Origin: Parabacteroides sp. AM08-6
GTDB taxonomy: Bacteria; Bacteroidota; Bacteroidia; Bacteroidales; Tannerellaceae
Direction of reading: 5' to 3'
Assembly: GCF_003473295.1 (NCBI RefSeq)
Contig: NZ_QRMP01000014.1
Location: 1 to 64,000, forward strand
DNA: 64,000 nucleotides
The translations under genes were made by a program, and so were the position numbers. How positions within the stretch are numbered: the first letter of the stretch is position 1; each line of letters begins with the position of its first letter. Below the pieces are notes generated by a model. It was not told where the DNA came from. It made no database searches and was given only the letters and a program-made list of their open reading frames with translations. This document shows positions 52,727-62,934 of the stretch, in pieces.

Positions 52727-54484
52727 TTATTCCTTTACGTTTACTACAATATTCAGTTCTTCCAACTGAGAATCGTCAATCGGCGTCGGTGCATCCAGCA
52801 TCACATCGCGTCCGGAATTATTTTTCGGGAAGGCAATACAGTCGCGGATGGAATCCAAGCCTGCAAAGAGCGATACCCAACGGTCAAGGCCATAAGCCAA
52901 ACCCCCATGTGGAGGTGCTCCATATTTGAAAGCATTCATCAGGAAGCCGAAACGCGCTTCAGCCTGTTCGTCGGTAAATCCCAACAATTGGAACATTTTA
53001 TTCTGCAACTTGCTGTCATGGATACGGATAGAGCCGCCACCCACTTCAACGCCATTAATGACCATATCGTATGCATTAGCACGTACAGCTCCCGGATCAG
53101 TATCCAGCAACGGAATATCTTCCGGCTTCGGAGAAGTGAACGGGTGATGCATGGCATAGAAACGATTGTCTTCCTCGCTCCACTCAAATAAAGGGAAATC
53201 GACAACCCAAAGACAAGCGAACTTATTCTTGTCGCGCAAGCCCAGCTGGCTTCCCATCTCCAAACGGAGTTCGCAAAGTTGTTTGCGTACCTTCATCGCG
53301 TTATCACCGGAAAGTATCAGGATAAGGTCACCCGGTTTAGCTCCGAAAGCTTCCTTCATCTGTTGCAATACTTCCTGTGTATAGAATTTGTCAACGCTTG
53401 ATTTCACATTTCCATCGGCTTCCACACGGGCATACACCATTCCTTTGGCACCCACCTGCGGACGTTTCACAAATTCTGTCAAAGCATCCAGTTGCTTACG
53501 GGTGTAACTTGCTGCCCCTTCGGCACAGATACCTCCGATATAAGCAGCATTATCGAATACGGAAAAACCGTGTCCTTGCATAATACCCATCAATTCGACA
53601 AACTGCATACCAAAACGCAGGTCCGGTTTATCACTACCGTATAGTTTCATCGCATCATACCAACTCATGCGCAGGAACGGTTCTTTTATATCAATGCCTC
53701 GAATGACCTTAAACAAATGTTTGGCCATTCCTTCAAAGATATTCAGTACATCTTCCTGCTCAACGAAGCTCATCTCACAGTCTATTTGTGTAAATTCAGG
53801 CTGACGGTCCGCACGCAAGTCTTCGTCACGGAAACACTTTACAATCTGAAAATAGCGGTCGAAACCAGATACCATCAACAACTGTTTCAAAGTCTGCGGA
53901 GACTGCGGAAGCGCGTAAAACTGCCCGGGATTCATACGGGAAGGAACCACAAAGTCGCGGGCACCTTCGGGTGTAGAGTTCACCAATACAGGCGTTTCCA
54001 CTTCCAGAAAACCTTGCTTGTCGAGGTAATTACGCACTTCGAAAGCCATCTTATGACGAAGTTCGAGGTTTTTGCGAACAGCATTACGGCGCAGGTCCAG
54101 ATAACGGTATTTCATACGCAGGTCGTCCCCCCCATCCGTTTCATCTTCGATAGTGAAAGGAGGAGTGACTGCCGCATTCAGTATATTCAGTTCCGAAACG
54201 ATAATTTCGATTTCTCCCGTAGGCAGATTTGGGTTTTTACTGGAACGTTCACGAACAGTTCCGGTTATCTGGATGACATATTCACGTCCCAGATGATTTG
54301 CTTTTTCGCAAAGTGCGGCATCAACTTCCTGATTAAATACCAACTGAGTAATGCCATACCGATCACGGATATCCACAAACGTCATTCCCCCCATCTTACG
54401 GGTTTTCTGTACCCATCCGGCCAACTTTATCACCAGCCCTTCATCAGCCAGGCGTAAGTCGCCACAAGTTCTTGTTCTGTACAT
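52727..54484 (-). CDS. aspS: Aspartate-tRNA ligase, bacterial type
   Basis: 585 residues with the bacterial GAD insert. OB-fold at 1-105 ([20 protein letters not shown]), class II core with [38 protein letters not shown] (motif 2) and motif 3 [16 protein letters not shown]. It charges tRNA-Asp. Alone in its transcript or leading the Nif3-zinc ribbon-tilS series. Confidence 0.96.
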   Translation of the reverse strand: MYRTRTCGDLRLADEGLVIKLAGWVQKTRKMGGMTFVDIRDRYGITQLVFNQEVDAALCEKANHLGREYVIQITGTVRERSSKNPNLPTGEIEIIVSELNILNAAVTPPFTIEDETDGGDDLRMKYRYLDLRRNAVRKNLELRHKMAFEVRNYLDKQGFLEVETPVLVNSTPEGARDFVVPSRMNPGQFYALPQSPQTLKQLLMVSGFDRYFQIVKCFRDEDLRADRQPEFTQIDCEMSFVEQEDVLNIFEGMAKHLFKVIRGIDIKEPFLRMSWYDAMKLYGSDKPDLRFGMQFVELMGIMQGHGFSVFDNAAYIGGICAEGAASYTRKQLDALTEFVKRPQVGAKGMVYARVEADGNVKSSVDKFYTQEVLQQMKEAFGAKPGDLILILSGDNAMKVRKQLCELRLEMGSQLGLRDKNKFACLWVVDFPLFEWSEEDNRFYAMHHPFTSPKPEDIPLLDTDPGAVRANAYDMVINGVEVGGGSIRIHDSKLQNKMFQLLGFTDEQAEARFGFLMNAFKYGAPPHGGLAYGLDRWVSLFAGLDSIRDCIAFPKNNSGRDVMLDAPTPIDDSQLEELNIVVNVKE

Positions 54485-54568
54485 ATAATTTTATTTTATC
54501 TATTTATACAAATCATGGCTGCAAAGATAGTAATAATCTCCATTGGTCACTGCAAAGTCTTTTTGTAT

Positions 54569-56812
54569 TTAATGCGTATCTTTCAATATAAAGCGAAGTG
54601 TTCCGGCATTCACCAAGTCCTTTTGAGAAATAGTATAGCCTTTCAGCTTTTTGCCATCAGCCGTGATTTCTTTGATGTAAATATCTTGAGGAGTTTGATG
54701 TTGTGACTCAATTACCAGTTCGCCCTTCGGATAGAATTTCTTATCCAACAAGATAGTTACCTTATTGAAGGTAGGCGAAGTAAGTACATAATCCAAATCA
54801 CCTGGACAAGCAGGATAGAAACCCATCATCGAGAAAATAGCCCAAGTAGACATCGTCCCGGTATCGTCATTACCGGGCAGACCGTTCGGAGCATTATGAT
54901 AATATTTGGACAACAGTTCACGAACCAGCTTCTGCGTACGCCAAGCTTCGCCTTTGAAATAACTGAAGAGGTAAGGATAGGCAATATCCGGTTCATTCGC
55001 CATATCGTAATAACCTTTATCAAAAACCATTTGAAGCTTATCCACAAACGGCTTCTGACCACCCATTAACTTAGCCAATCCATTGATATCGTGGGGAACA
55101 TAGAATGTGTAATTCCAAGCATTCCCTTCATGGAAACCAGGACTGGGTTCAAAGTTTTCCCCTTGCTTCGGGTCGAAAGGCGAATAGAAGGTCCCATCGG
55201 GAAGAATGGGGCGCAACGTCCCAAACTCCTTGCTGTAATAATGTTTGTAGCCCATTGCACGTTCGCGGAAGAGTTTGGCATCTTCTTTCTTCCCCAACGC
55301 ATCCGCCAAGAGAGACAGATTCCAGTCGGCTATATAATATTCGAGAGCATGCGAAACAGAATTGTCATATTGTTCGCGCAGGGGAACATAACCTTTACTC
55401 ATATAGTCATTATTATCGGGACGGAGCAAATTGAATTCCCCTGGAGTGGTAGCCCCTTTCCGCATAGCTTCATAGGCCGTCTCGACATCATAATCACGCA
55501 AGCCACGCCTGTAGGCATCCACGATATACGGGATAGATGGGTCGCCTTCCATAGTCAAAGTTTCTCGTCCGTACAGCTCCCATTTGGGCAACCAACCGCT
55601 TTCTTTATACATATCTATCATGGTACGAATGATATCAAGCTGTTTTTCAGGATAAAGCAGGGTCATAAGTGTACTAACATTACGATAAGTATCCCATAAG
55701 GAAAATACGGTGTAGCGGTTACCGGTCGTATGGCCCACTTTCAGGCTTTCCATCATCGGATACTCACCATTTACATCCTGAATAATATTCGGATGTATCA
55801 ACAGATGATACATCGCCGTATAAAAGATAGTCTTATCGTCTTGAGTTCCACCTTCCACTCTCACGCGGGAAAGGTCGTTGTTCCACATGGCAGAAGCAGC
55901 TGCACGCACTTTGTCAAAATTGAAGTCCGGCTGTTCCGTATTCATATTCAGACGGGCATTTTCAATGCTGACGAAAGAGACACCCATTTTGACCTCTATG
56001 ACTTCATTTTCGTCCGTATCGTAAGTGAACCAAACACCGATATCATCCCCGCTCATTTCTCGGGTATATTTAGTATAAAGTTTATACTTACCGGAATAGA
56101 TATCCCAATCGGCTTCCGGACCTTTCATTTCACGCTGTTTCTTCCAGTAACCTATCTGTTTCGGGGCTTTACTTACCTTCATCACAAAATAGATTGGGAA
56201 AACGGCTTGCGGATTATAACAGAAAGTACCCAGCAGTTTACTACCTTCTATTTCCGTGTCACTCACCATACGGACGGTCGCACCGGTTTCATTTGTCAAC
56301 CCTTCACCTAAATTCAGCAGGATATTCCCCTCTCCTTTCGGAAAAGTAAAACGGATAAGACCTGTTCGCATACTAGCCGTAGCTTCAGTCTTGATAGCAT
56401 ACTTTGTCAGTATATTACTGTAATAACCTGGATGGGCGACTTCATCTCTATATTCACTTCCATATTCTTTATAATCAACAATCAATGGTCCGGTTGTAGG
56501 CATCAGTAAAAGACTGCCGAGGTCAGGACAACCAACCCCACTCAGATTGACATGGGCATAGCCGGTAAAGAAATGATTATCCGCCGAATAAGGCGTAGAC
56601 CACCACTGGCTGTCTTTATCAAACTTATTACTTTTCGAACCCATTACGTTAAAAGGAGTCACACTCATCATCCCCTGCGGACAAATGGCACCCGGGTTTG
56701 TCGTACCATAATTACTAGTTCCTATAAACGGATTCACATACTCTACCGGCTGTTGCGCCAATGCCGTTATCGCGCCACAACAGAGCAGGATAGTTATTAA
56801 TTGCTTCTTCAT
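54569..56812 (-). CDS. GH92 alpha-mannosidase, secreted
   Basis: 747 residues with a signal peptide (MKKQLITILLCCGAITALAQ). GH92 marks: EYVNPFIGTSNYGTTNPGA at the start, SLWDTYRN, GDPSIPYIVDA, and near the C-terminus NGLPGNDDTGTMSTW with the catalytic Glu/Asp pair region. A calcium-dependent exo-mannosidase of the cell surface or periplasm. It is 24 bases after the GH20 gene, so the two act together, as in N-glycan breakdown. Confidence 0.9.
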   Translation of the reverse strand: MKKQLITILLCCGAITALAQQPVEYVNPFIGTSNYGTTNPGAICPQGMMSVTPFNVMGSKSNKFDKDSQWWSTPYSADNHFFTGYAHVNLSGVGCPDLGSLLLMPTTGPLIVDYKEYGSEYRDEVAHPGYYSNILTKYAIKTEATASMRTGLIRFTFPKGEGNILLNLGEGLTNETGATVRMVSDTEIEGSKLLGTFCYNPQAVFPIYFVMKVSKAPKQIGYWKKQREMKGPEADWDIYSGKYKLYTKYTREMSGDDIGVWFTYDTDENEVIEVKMGVSFVSIENARLNMNTEQPDFNFDKVRAAASAMWNNDLSRVRVEGGTQDDKTIFYTAMYHLLIHPNIIQDVNGEYPMMESLKVGHTTGNRYTVFSLWDTYRNVSTLMTLLYPEKQLDIIRTMIDMYKESGWLPKWELYGRETLTMEGDPSIPYIVDAYRRGLRDYDVETAYEAMRKGATTPGEFNLLRPDNNDYMSKGYVPLREQYDNSVSHALEYYIADWNLSLLADALGKKEDAKLFRERAMGYKHYYSKEFGTLRPILPDGTFYSPFDPKQGENFEPSPGFHEGNAWNYTFYVPHDINGLAKLMGGQKPFVDKLQMVFDKGYYDMANEPDIAYPYLFSYFKGEAWRTQKLVRELLSKYYHNAPNGLPGNDDTGTMSTWAIFSMMGFYPACPGDLDYVLTSPTFNKVTILLDKKFYPKGELVIESQHQTPQDIYIKEITADGKKLKGYTISQKDLVNAGTLRFILKDTH

Positions 56813-56836
56813 CTGACGATTATTTTGTTGTTTTAC

Positions 56837-59014
56837 TTACCAAATTACTATTTCATCCGCAAAAATAAAGCCATTATTTACTTCTGTTGCCTTTACTTGT
56901 ATATAGCGGGCTTTCCAATCACCGTTAAAAGTATATTCCTGAAATAACAAATCCGGATTTGTATTGGATAATGTTGTTGGAACAATTCCACAGGAGGTAA
57001 AGTTGTTTCCGTCGCCGGAAATGAACAATTCCACCTGTCCCGGTTGGAAAACGCCCGGACCTGTCAGTTGCATAAAACGGATGGAGACTTTATGAATATC
57101 CGTCATCTCTTCCATATCAACCACACAGTCCAAATCGTTCAGGTATCCCTGCCAACGACCATCCAAATAGGTAAGACCACCTCGGTAACCATCCAGCAAG
57201 GCATTCATACCGCCTGCCATATAACCTTTATACAACTTACTATTATAATGTATAGGCTTATTGATACCGCGATGATAATCCACTTTCTTTTCTGTCGGAC
57301 TGCCCTGTAATTGTCCCTCTTTGAATAGGGCAGCTTTTATATAAGCCGAATCCTTCACTATAATCGCTCCCTCATACAACGCAGACAAGGAAGTCGGAAT
57401 AGTACCATCAGTCGTATAGTGAATTTCCTCCGGATACTTCTCGGCATCCAGCATAACTTCTATCTGTTTTTTCAAGGTATCGACATGCATCGTCACTTCC
57501 AATTCGTCGGAAAGAGTAAACGGGTGCAATCCCATTTGTTGTAATACTGGGATATGGGCATTCATGCGAGGTTTAAAATCTTTCCAACTACGTGCTTCCT
57601 GCGGAGTCCAGCCTATTTCGGCAAGGGCTAATGCACGCGGAAACATCATATATTCCAGATGTTCAGGGGTCTGGATATATTCTGTCCAAGTATTCGCCTG
57701 CACACCCATAATATGCTGAATTTCTCCGTCTGTCAGCGAATCGGAAGGGGCAGGATTATAACTATAGACCTTTTTTATGGGCGTATATCCTCCGATAGCA
57801 TAAGGTTGCGTTTTAGGGTCTGCTTGATAAAAATCAAAATACATATAATTACCGGGAGTCATCACGACATCATGCCCCATACGTGCCGCCTTAATGCCTC
57901 CCTCTTCTCCCCGCCAAGACATAACCGTGGCTTCAGGGGCCAAACCACCTTCCAATATTTCATCCCATCCTATCAGTCTACGTCCTTTGGATAGTAAGTG
58001 TTCTTCCGCCTGATGTATCATATAACTTTGCAATTCATCTACACTCTGCATACCTTCCCTTTTCATCAGAGCCTGACATTTGGGACAAGTCTTCCAAGCT
58101 TGTTTACCAGCTTCATCTCCACCTATATGGATATATTCGGAAGGGAAGAGTTCGATGATTTCATCCAAAACATCATTCATAAAAGCAATTGATTGTTCGT
58201 TGCCGATACAGAAATCCCCATTTTGATACGGTTTACCGGAACAACTCAATTCCGGATAAGCAACCAGTACCTCTTCCGAATGACCGGGGAACTCTATTTC
58301 CGGCAAAATCGTAATATGCCTAGCAGCTGCATAAGCTACAAGTTTTCGTATATCATCTTTTGTATAATAACCGCCATAAGCTCCGGGGGTACCTTCGGGA
58401 AGATATTTACGGTCGTGTCCGTCCCACCATTTACGCCAGTCGGACTCCGTACGGAAAGCGACATCAGTAGTCAATTTGGGATATTTATCAATTTGAACAC
58501 GCCACCCGCCGGCATCAGTCAGATGTAGGTGTAATGTATTCAATTTGTAGTAGGACATGGCATCCAACAATTTCATTACCTCTTCTTTAGGAAAGAAATG
58601 ACGGGAAACATCCAGATGCAATCCCCGATATTTGAAACGTGGACTATCTTTTATCACCCCGCAAGGGATACCGTCCGGAGTAAGCAATTGGCTTAGTGTT
58701 TGTTGTCCGTAAAAGAGTCCGGCTTCCGACCCTCCCCGTAAAGTTATTCCCTGTTTCGTCACAACCAATTCATATCCTTCCGGTCCGGAAGCAAGCTCAG
58801 AGTCTATCACAGCTGTCAAGCTGCCGGATTCTCCTTTTGATGTTTGCTGATTACTACCCACTTTTAGGTATCCGCCGGAAAATTCCATATAAGCCGGCTT
58901 GGGAATAAGATTCACTCGTAAACTCTCTTTCGGAGCACAAGACAACAACAAAAACGAACAGGAAATAACAATCCCTTTCACTTTTTTGCAAGACTGTTTT
59001 GGCAGTAACATCAT
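56837..59014 (-). CDS. GH20 beta-N-acetylhexosaminidase lipoprotein
   Basis: 725 residues from ATG 59014; a lipoprotein signal ends LLLSC. N-terminal GH20b domain (about 30-130), then the barrel with RGLHLDVSRHFFPKEEVMKL and the catalytic pair in YIHIGGDEAGK (Asp-Glu). The end (about 620-720) is an F5/8-type carbohydrate-binding domain. It removes terminal beta-GlcNAc or GalNAc from host or fungal glycans. Confidence 0.92.
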   Translation of the reverse strand: MMLLPKQSCKKVKGIVISCSFLLLSCAPKESLRVNLIPKPAYMEFSGGYLKVGSNQQTSKGESGSLTAVIDSELASGPEGYELVVTKQGITLRGGSEAGLFYGQQTLSQLLTPDGIPCGVIKDSPRFKYRGLHLDVSRHFFPKEEVMKLLDAMSYYKLNTLHLHLTDAGGWRVQIDKYPKLTTDVAFRTESDWRKWWDGHDRKYLPEGTPGAYGGYYTKDDIRKLVAYAAARHITILPEIEFPGHSEEVLVAYPELSCSGKPYQNGDFCIGNEQSIAFMNDVLDEIIELFPSEYIHIGGDEAGKQAWKTCPKCQALMKREGMQSVDELQSYMIHQAEEHLLSKGRRLIGWDEILEGGLAPEATVMSWRGEEGGIKAARMGHDVVMTPGNYMYFDFYQADPKTQPYAIGGYTPIKKVYSYNPAPSDSLTDGEIQHIMGVQANTWTEYIQTPEHLEYMMFPRALALAEIGWTPQEARSWKDFKPRMNAHIPVLQQMGLHPFTLSDELEVTMHVDTLKKQIEVMLDAEKYPEEIHYTTDGTIPTSLSALYEGAIIVKDSAYIKAALFKEGQLQGSPTEKKVDYHRGINKPIHYNSKLYKGYMAGGMNALLDGYRGGLTYLDGRWQGYLNDLDCVVDMEEMTDIHKVSIRFMQLTGPGVFQPGQVELFISGDGNNFTSCGIVPTTLSNTNPDLLFQEYTFNGDWKARYIQVKATEVNNGFIFADEIVIW

Positions 59015-59127
59015 ATATTGTTTTGCGGATTTAAATTCTTGGAGGGTAAATATACAAAGAAAAATCAAAATCTTTTTTATTTAGGTTGTTTCTTACAAAA
59101 GAAAGTCTTAGCTCTACCTTTTTAGAT

Positions 59128-59162
59128 AAAAAAAGAGTCGCCTAACTTTTGCTAGGCAACTC
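59128..59162 (-). terminator. Terminator of the 6S-like RNA
   Basis: Minus strand GAGTTGCCTA, 8-base loop, TAGGCGACTC, then seven T. Confidence 0.75.
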
Positions 59163-59362
59163 CTTCGTTTATGAAAAGAAAGCCGCACCGTGATATGAAC
59201 AAACTCCGTATGACAGGATTTGAGTGCTTTGCCACCTTTGTAATCCGCTGTGCGATGCATGCCCCGAAGGGTGCGGCCCGCCATTAGCGACAAGAGCTAT
59301 GTCTCGGAATTAAAATAAACTGATGAGTTTCCCAATCGAACATGTGCGGCTAACTCATTTTT
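59128..59362 (-). ncRNA. ssrS: 6S-like RNA (Bacteroidales-1 motif)
   Basis: About 235 nt on the minus strand just downstream of rplT, the known place of the Bacteroidales-1 motif, later judged to be 6S RNA (recalled). A closing stem GCCGCAC/GTGCGGC joins 59350-59344 with 59188-59182; inside are a long bulged arm and a terminal GCACCC-TTCG-GGGC-like hairpin, the 6S plan that mimics an open promoter for RNA polymerase. It has its own consensus promoter and ends in a strong terminator. Exact ends are estimated. Confidence 0.7.
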
Positions 59363-59369
59363 CTTATCA

Positions 59370-59400
59370 CAAAGATATGTATAAGGTTTGACATAAACAA
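59370..59400 (-). promoter_or_regulatory. Promoter of the 6S-like RNA
   Basis: Minus strand TTG (59400-59398), 20 bases, TATCTTTG (59377-59370): identical in spacing and -7 sequence to the tRNA promoter at 47-77. Confidence 0.75.
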
Positions 59401-59410
59401 GTAAATACAA

Positions 59411-59446
59411 AAAAAAGAGCCCTGAAACAAGACTCTTTTTTTATTG
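59411..59446 (-). terminator. Terminator of the thrS-infC-rpmI-rplT operon
   Basis: AAAAAAGAG ... CTCTTTTTT, a 9-bp stem with T-runs on both strands, 13 bases after the rplT stop. Confidence 0.65.
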
Positions 59447-59459
59447 ACTAAAAATCAAC

Positions 59460-59804
59460 TCACTTTACTTTTGCAACGATTGCTTTAAAAGCTTCCGGAT
59501 GATTCATTGCCAAGTCGGCAAGCACCTTACGGTTGATCTCGATTCCTGCTGCGTGCAAAGCACCCATTAGACGAGAGTAAGACATACCTTCCAAACGAGC
59601 GGCAGCATTGATTCGTTGAATCCACAATGCGCGGAAGTTACGTTTTTTGTTACGACGGTCACGGAATGCGTAAGTCAAACCTTTTTCCCAGGTATTCTTC
59701 GCAACGGTCCACACGTTCTTACGTGCACCATAATAACCACGGGTTAGTTTTAAAATCCGTTTTCTTTTTGCTCTTGAAGCAACATGATTTACTGATCTAG
59801 GCAT
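59460..59804 (-). CDS. rplT: 50S ribosomal protein L20
   Basis: 114 residues, full length, basic. [20 protein letters not shown] with the long N-terminal helix that enters the 23S rRNA, then [20 protein letters not shown] and the C-terminal [20 protein letters not shown]. The last gene of thrS-infC-rpmI-rplT. L20 represses its operon in other bacteria; the 106 bases ahead of it could hold such a site but I cannot show it. Confidence 0.97.
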   Translation of the reverse strand: MPRSVNHVASRAKRKRILKLTRGYYGARKNVWTVAKNTWEKGLTYAFRDRRNKKRNFRALWIQRINAAARLEGMSYSRLMGALHAAGIEINRKVLADLAMNHPEAFKAIVAKVK

Positions 59805-59910
59805 AATTCTAATCTGTTTTGAATGTTAGCGTCATCTTTTGTAAATGAACTTATTTGCTAAATACATTCGGTTAATAAAAATCTTGTAAAACTCGCTTAA
59901 TTAAAAAAGA

Positions 59911-60108
59911 TTACTTCAAACCAAGCAACTTCTTAACATTGCTTACATCAACACGGTCAATCAGACCGATATGGGTTAAGTTTCTTTTCTGCTTTTTAGT
60001 CTTCTTGGTCAGAATGTGACTTTTAAAAGCGTGTTTTCTTTTGATTTTTCCTGTTCCGGTAAGGGCAAACCTCTTTTTGGCACCGGAATTAGTCTTCATC
60101 TTAGGCAT
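59911..60108 (-). CDS. rpmI: 50S ribosomal protein L35
   Basis: 65 residues, full length. [20 protein letters not shown], then [20 protein letters not shown]. Between infC and rplT, the standard bacterial order. Confidence 0.97.
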   Translation of the reverse strand: MPKMKTNSGAKKRFALTGTGKIKRKHAFKSHILTKKTKKQKRNLTHIGLIDRVDVSNVKKLLGLK

Positions 60109-60163
60109 TTTCCAATTATGTTTTAATTATTAAACTTTACACCCTCTATCGGGTGGATTTTTC

Positions 60164-60787
60164 TTATTTTTCGTCATCTGCTTCCGGCTCAACCTTCGGC
60201 TTAGGAGTTACAATCACTTTCTTTACCGGAGGTTTAATAACTGGCGCGGCAACATTAGAAGAACCAGCTTTTTTCGGAGTCAGCATTATAATCATACGCT
60301 TTCCTTCCAATACCGGTAATTGTTCAACCTTACCATAATCCTCCAAGTCGTTTGCAAAACGAAGTAATAAAACCTCGCCCTGCTCTTTAAAAAGAATGGA
60401 ACGTCCTTTAAAGAACACATAAGCTTTCACTTTCGCCCCTTCTTCCAAAAAGCCTTTTGCATGTTTCAACTTAAAGTTGTAATCATGGTCATCTGTTTGA
60501 GGTCCGAAACGAATTTCTTTCACTACAACCTTGACAGACTTAGCTTTCTGTTCCTTTTGTCTTTTTTTCTGCTGATAGAGGAATTTCTGATAATCAATCA
60601 CTCTACAAACGGGGGGCGCAGCATTCGGTGAAATTTCAACCAGGTCAAGCCCTTGCTCTTCGGCAATTTTTAATGCCTGCAAAGTAGGATAAACTCCCTG
60701 TTCTACGTTGTCACCTACTAAACGAACTTCCCGAACACGAATGCGTTCGTTAATTCTATACTGTTCTTTCAGACTTTCATTCTTCAT
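60164..60787 (-). CDS. infC: Translation initiation factor IF-3
   Basis: 207 residues. [20 protein letters not shown] (N-domain), linker, then [29 protein letters not shown] segment ([13 protein letters not shown]) in the C-domain. About 30 extra residues at the end, rich in Lys/Pro/Glu, as in other Bacteroidetes. Start is a plain ATG, not the AUU of E. coli infC, so the AUU-based self-control is not used here. Confidence 0.96.
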   Translation of the reverse strand: MKNESLKEQYRINERIRVREVRLVGDNVEQGVYPTLQALKIAEEQGLDLVEISPNAAPPVCRVIDYQKFLYQQKKRQKEQKAKSVKVVVKEIRFGPQTDDHDYNFKLKHAKGFLEEGAKVKAYVFFKGRSILFKEQGEVLLLRFANDLEDYGKVEQLPVLEGKRMIIMLTPKKAGSSNVAAPVIKPPVKKVIVTPKPKVEPEADDEK

Positions 60788-60822
60788 TCAAAAAGATTTA
60801 TTCTCCTCGTTATTTAGTTATT

Positions 60823-62778
60823 TTAATCGTTATCTTTCTGCCAGCTATTCAGCTGTTCCTCTATTTCGCCTTTTAAAAGCGCTGCAAAGGTAGTAATTTT
60901 CATCGAACCTTTATCACCTTCGCCCTGTTTTCTTACAGAAACTTCATTATTTTCTGCTTCTTTCTCTCCGACAATAAGCATATAAGGGATACGTTTCAAT
61001 TCGGTATCACGTATTTTACGTCCGATTTTCTCATTACGGTCGTCTACACGGACACTCAAATCCGAGGCTTCAAGTTGACGGGCTACTTCATATGCATAGT
61101 CGTTAAATTTCTCGCTAATCGGCAAAACAGATACCTGATCCGGAGTCAACCACAATGGGAATTTACCTCCTGTATGCTCAATCAGCACAGCCACAAAACG
61201 TTCCATGGAACCAAATGGCGCACGGTGAATCATGACTGGACGGTGTTTTTTATTGTCTTCACCGGTATATTCCAGTTCAAAACGTTCCGGCAGATTATAA
61301 TCGACCTGGATAGTTCCCAACTGCCAGCGACGACCGATAGCATCTTTTACCATAAAGTCAAGCTTCGGACCATAAAAAGCAGCTTCGCCATATTCAATCT
61401 TAGCCTTCAAGCCCTTCTCCTGGCAAGCTTCGATAATAGCTGTTTCCGCTTTTTCCCAGTTTTCTTCCGAACCGATATATTTATCACGGTTTACTTTATC
61501 ACGCAAAGATATTTGTGCTTCAAAATTTTCAAAATCGAGTGCTTTAAAGATAATAAAGATGATATCCATAACCTTCAGGAATTCATCCTTCAGCTGATCC
61601 GGGCGACAGAACAGATGGGCATCATCTTGCGTAAAACCGCGTACTCTCGTTAAACCATGCAGCTCACCGCTTTGTTCATAACGATACACTGTACCAAATT
61701 CAGCAAAACGCAAAGGCAAATCTTTATATGAACGCGGAAATGCCTTATAAATCTCACAGTGATGAGGACAGTTCATCGGTTTCAACAGAAACTCCTCACC
61801 TTCTTGCGGAGTATGAATGGGCTGGAATGAATCCTTTCCATATTTTGCATAGTGACCAGAAGTCACATATAATTGTTTTCCACCGATATGCGGAGTCATG
61901 ACCTGCTGGTAGCCGTACTTCTTCTGGATACGTTTCAGAAAGTCTTCCAATTTCAGACGCAATTGTGTACCTCTCGGCAACCATAACGGAAGTCCAGCTC
62001 CCACTGCAGTAGAAAAAGTAAACAACTCCAATTCCTTACCAATCTTACGGTGGTCACGTTTCTTGGCTTCTTCCATCAACACCAGATACTCATCCAGCAT
62101 TTTTTTCTTCGGGAAAGTAATGCCATACAACCGAACCAACTGTTTACGCTTTTCATCACCACGCCAGTAAGCACCAGCCACACTTAATATTTTAACAGCC
62201 TTCAGATAAGATGTATTAGGCAAGTGCGGACCACGACACAAGTCGGTAAAAGCTCCTTGTGTATAGGTCGTAATCTTGCCGTCTTCCAACTCACTGATAA
62301 GTTCTGTTTTGTAGACTTCCCCTCTGTCGTTGAACATTTTCAAAGCGTCTTCCTTCGAAATATCCTGACGTTTGATTTCCTCTTTTTTAGCTACTAACTC
62401 AAGCATTTTAGCTTCAATAGCTGGGAAATCACCTTCTTTAATCACAGCTTCACCCGGATCTACATCATAGTAGAATCCATTTTCTATAGCCGGTCCGATA
62501 CCGAACTTAATGCCGGGATAAAGTTCCTGCAAAGCTTCAGCCATCAAGTGAGCACTTGAATGCCAGAATGCATACTTACCTTCTTCGTCATCCCACTTGA
62601 AAAGTTTGATGGCGGCATCCTGATTGATAGGACGTGTCAGGTCCCATATCTCACCATTTACACTTGCAGCCAAAACATCCTGTGCCAAACGGGGACTAAT
62701 ACTTTCCGCAATCTGCATCGCAGTCGTTCCTTCAGCATATTCTTTTACGGAATTATCCGGAAATGTAATCTTTATCAT
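60823..62778 (-). CDS. thrS: Threonine-tRNA ligase
   Basis: 651 residues, complete. TGS domain (1-62), editing domain with [11 protein letters not shown] (HxxxH) and DLCRGPHLP, class II core with [13 protein letters not shown] (zinc Cys), [20 protein letters not shown] and [11 protein letters not shown], and an anticodon domain from about 540. First gene of the operon to rplT, 35 bases before infC. Confidence 0.97.
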   Translation of the reverse strand: MIKITFPDNSVKEYAEGTTAMQIAESISPRLAQDVLAASVNGEIWDLTRPINQDAAIKLFKWDDEEGKYAFWHSSAHLMAEALQELYPGIKFGIGPAIENGFYYDVDPGEAVIKEGDFPAIEAKMLELVAKKEEIKRQDISKEDALKMFNDRGEVYKTELISELEDGKITTYTQGAFTDLCRGPHLPNTSYLKAVKILSVAGAYWRGDEKRKQLVRLYGITFPKKKMLDEYLVLMEEAKKRDHRKIGKELELFTFSTAVGAGLPLWLPRGTQLRLKLEDFLKRIQKKYGYQQVMTPHIGGKQLYVTSGHYAKYGKDSFQPIHTPQEGEEFLLKPMNCPHHCEIYKAFPRSYKDLPLRFAEFGTVYRYEQSGELHGLTRVRGFTQDDAHLFCRPDQLKDEFLKVMDIIFIIFKALDFENFEAQISLRDKVNRDKYIGSEENWEKAETAIIEACQEKGLKAKIEYGEAAFYGPKLDFMVKDAIGRRWQLGTIQVDYNLPERFELEYTGEDNKKHRPVMIHRAPFGSMERFVAVLIEHTGGKFPLWLTPDQVSVLPISEKFNDYAYEVARQLEASDLSVRVDDRNEKIGRKIRDTELKRIPYMLIVGEKEAENNEVSVRKQGEGDKGSMKITTFAALLKGEIEEQLNSWQKDND

Positions 62779-62812
62779 AATCTGTTCACTATAAATCTAA
62801 AATATTAGGATG

Positions 62813-62840
62813 CAAATTTAGCATTCTTTTTTATAAACAA
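62813..62840 (-). promoter_or_regulatory. Promoter of the thrS operon
   Basis: Minus strand TTTG/TTG (62840-62838), 17 bases, TAAATTTG (62820-62813); start near 62806, leader of about 28 bases. Confidence 0.55.
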
Positions 62841-62934
62841 ATGAATATCTTCAAAAAAGATATAACCTTTGAGTCCAAAAGTCCTTCACTTAAAACCCAA
62901 AGAGAGCTATTTTGTTCTTAAATGTTCTTTATTT

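Larger units (their letters stand above)
59015..59459. other. Intergenic region with a 6S-like RNA gene
   Basis: 445 bases between the GH20 gene and rplT: the rplT terminator (59411-59446), the RNA promoter, the RNA and its terminator. 59015-59125 is AT-rich, no gene seen. Confidence 0.7.

Noticed and set aside
59128..59362. tmRNA, SRP RNA or RNase P RNA
   Set aside because: No tRNA-like ends or tag ORF, no SRP loop and no RNase P core; the long closed hairpin with its own promoter behind rplT fits 6S.
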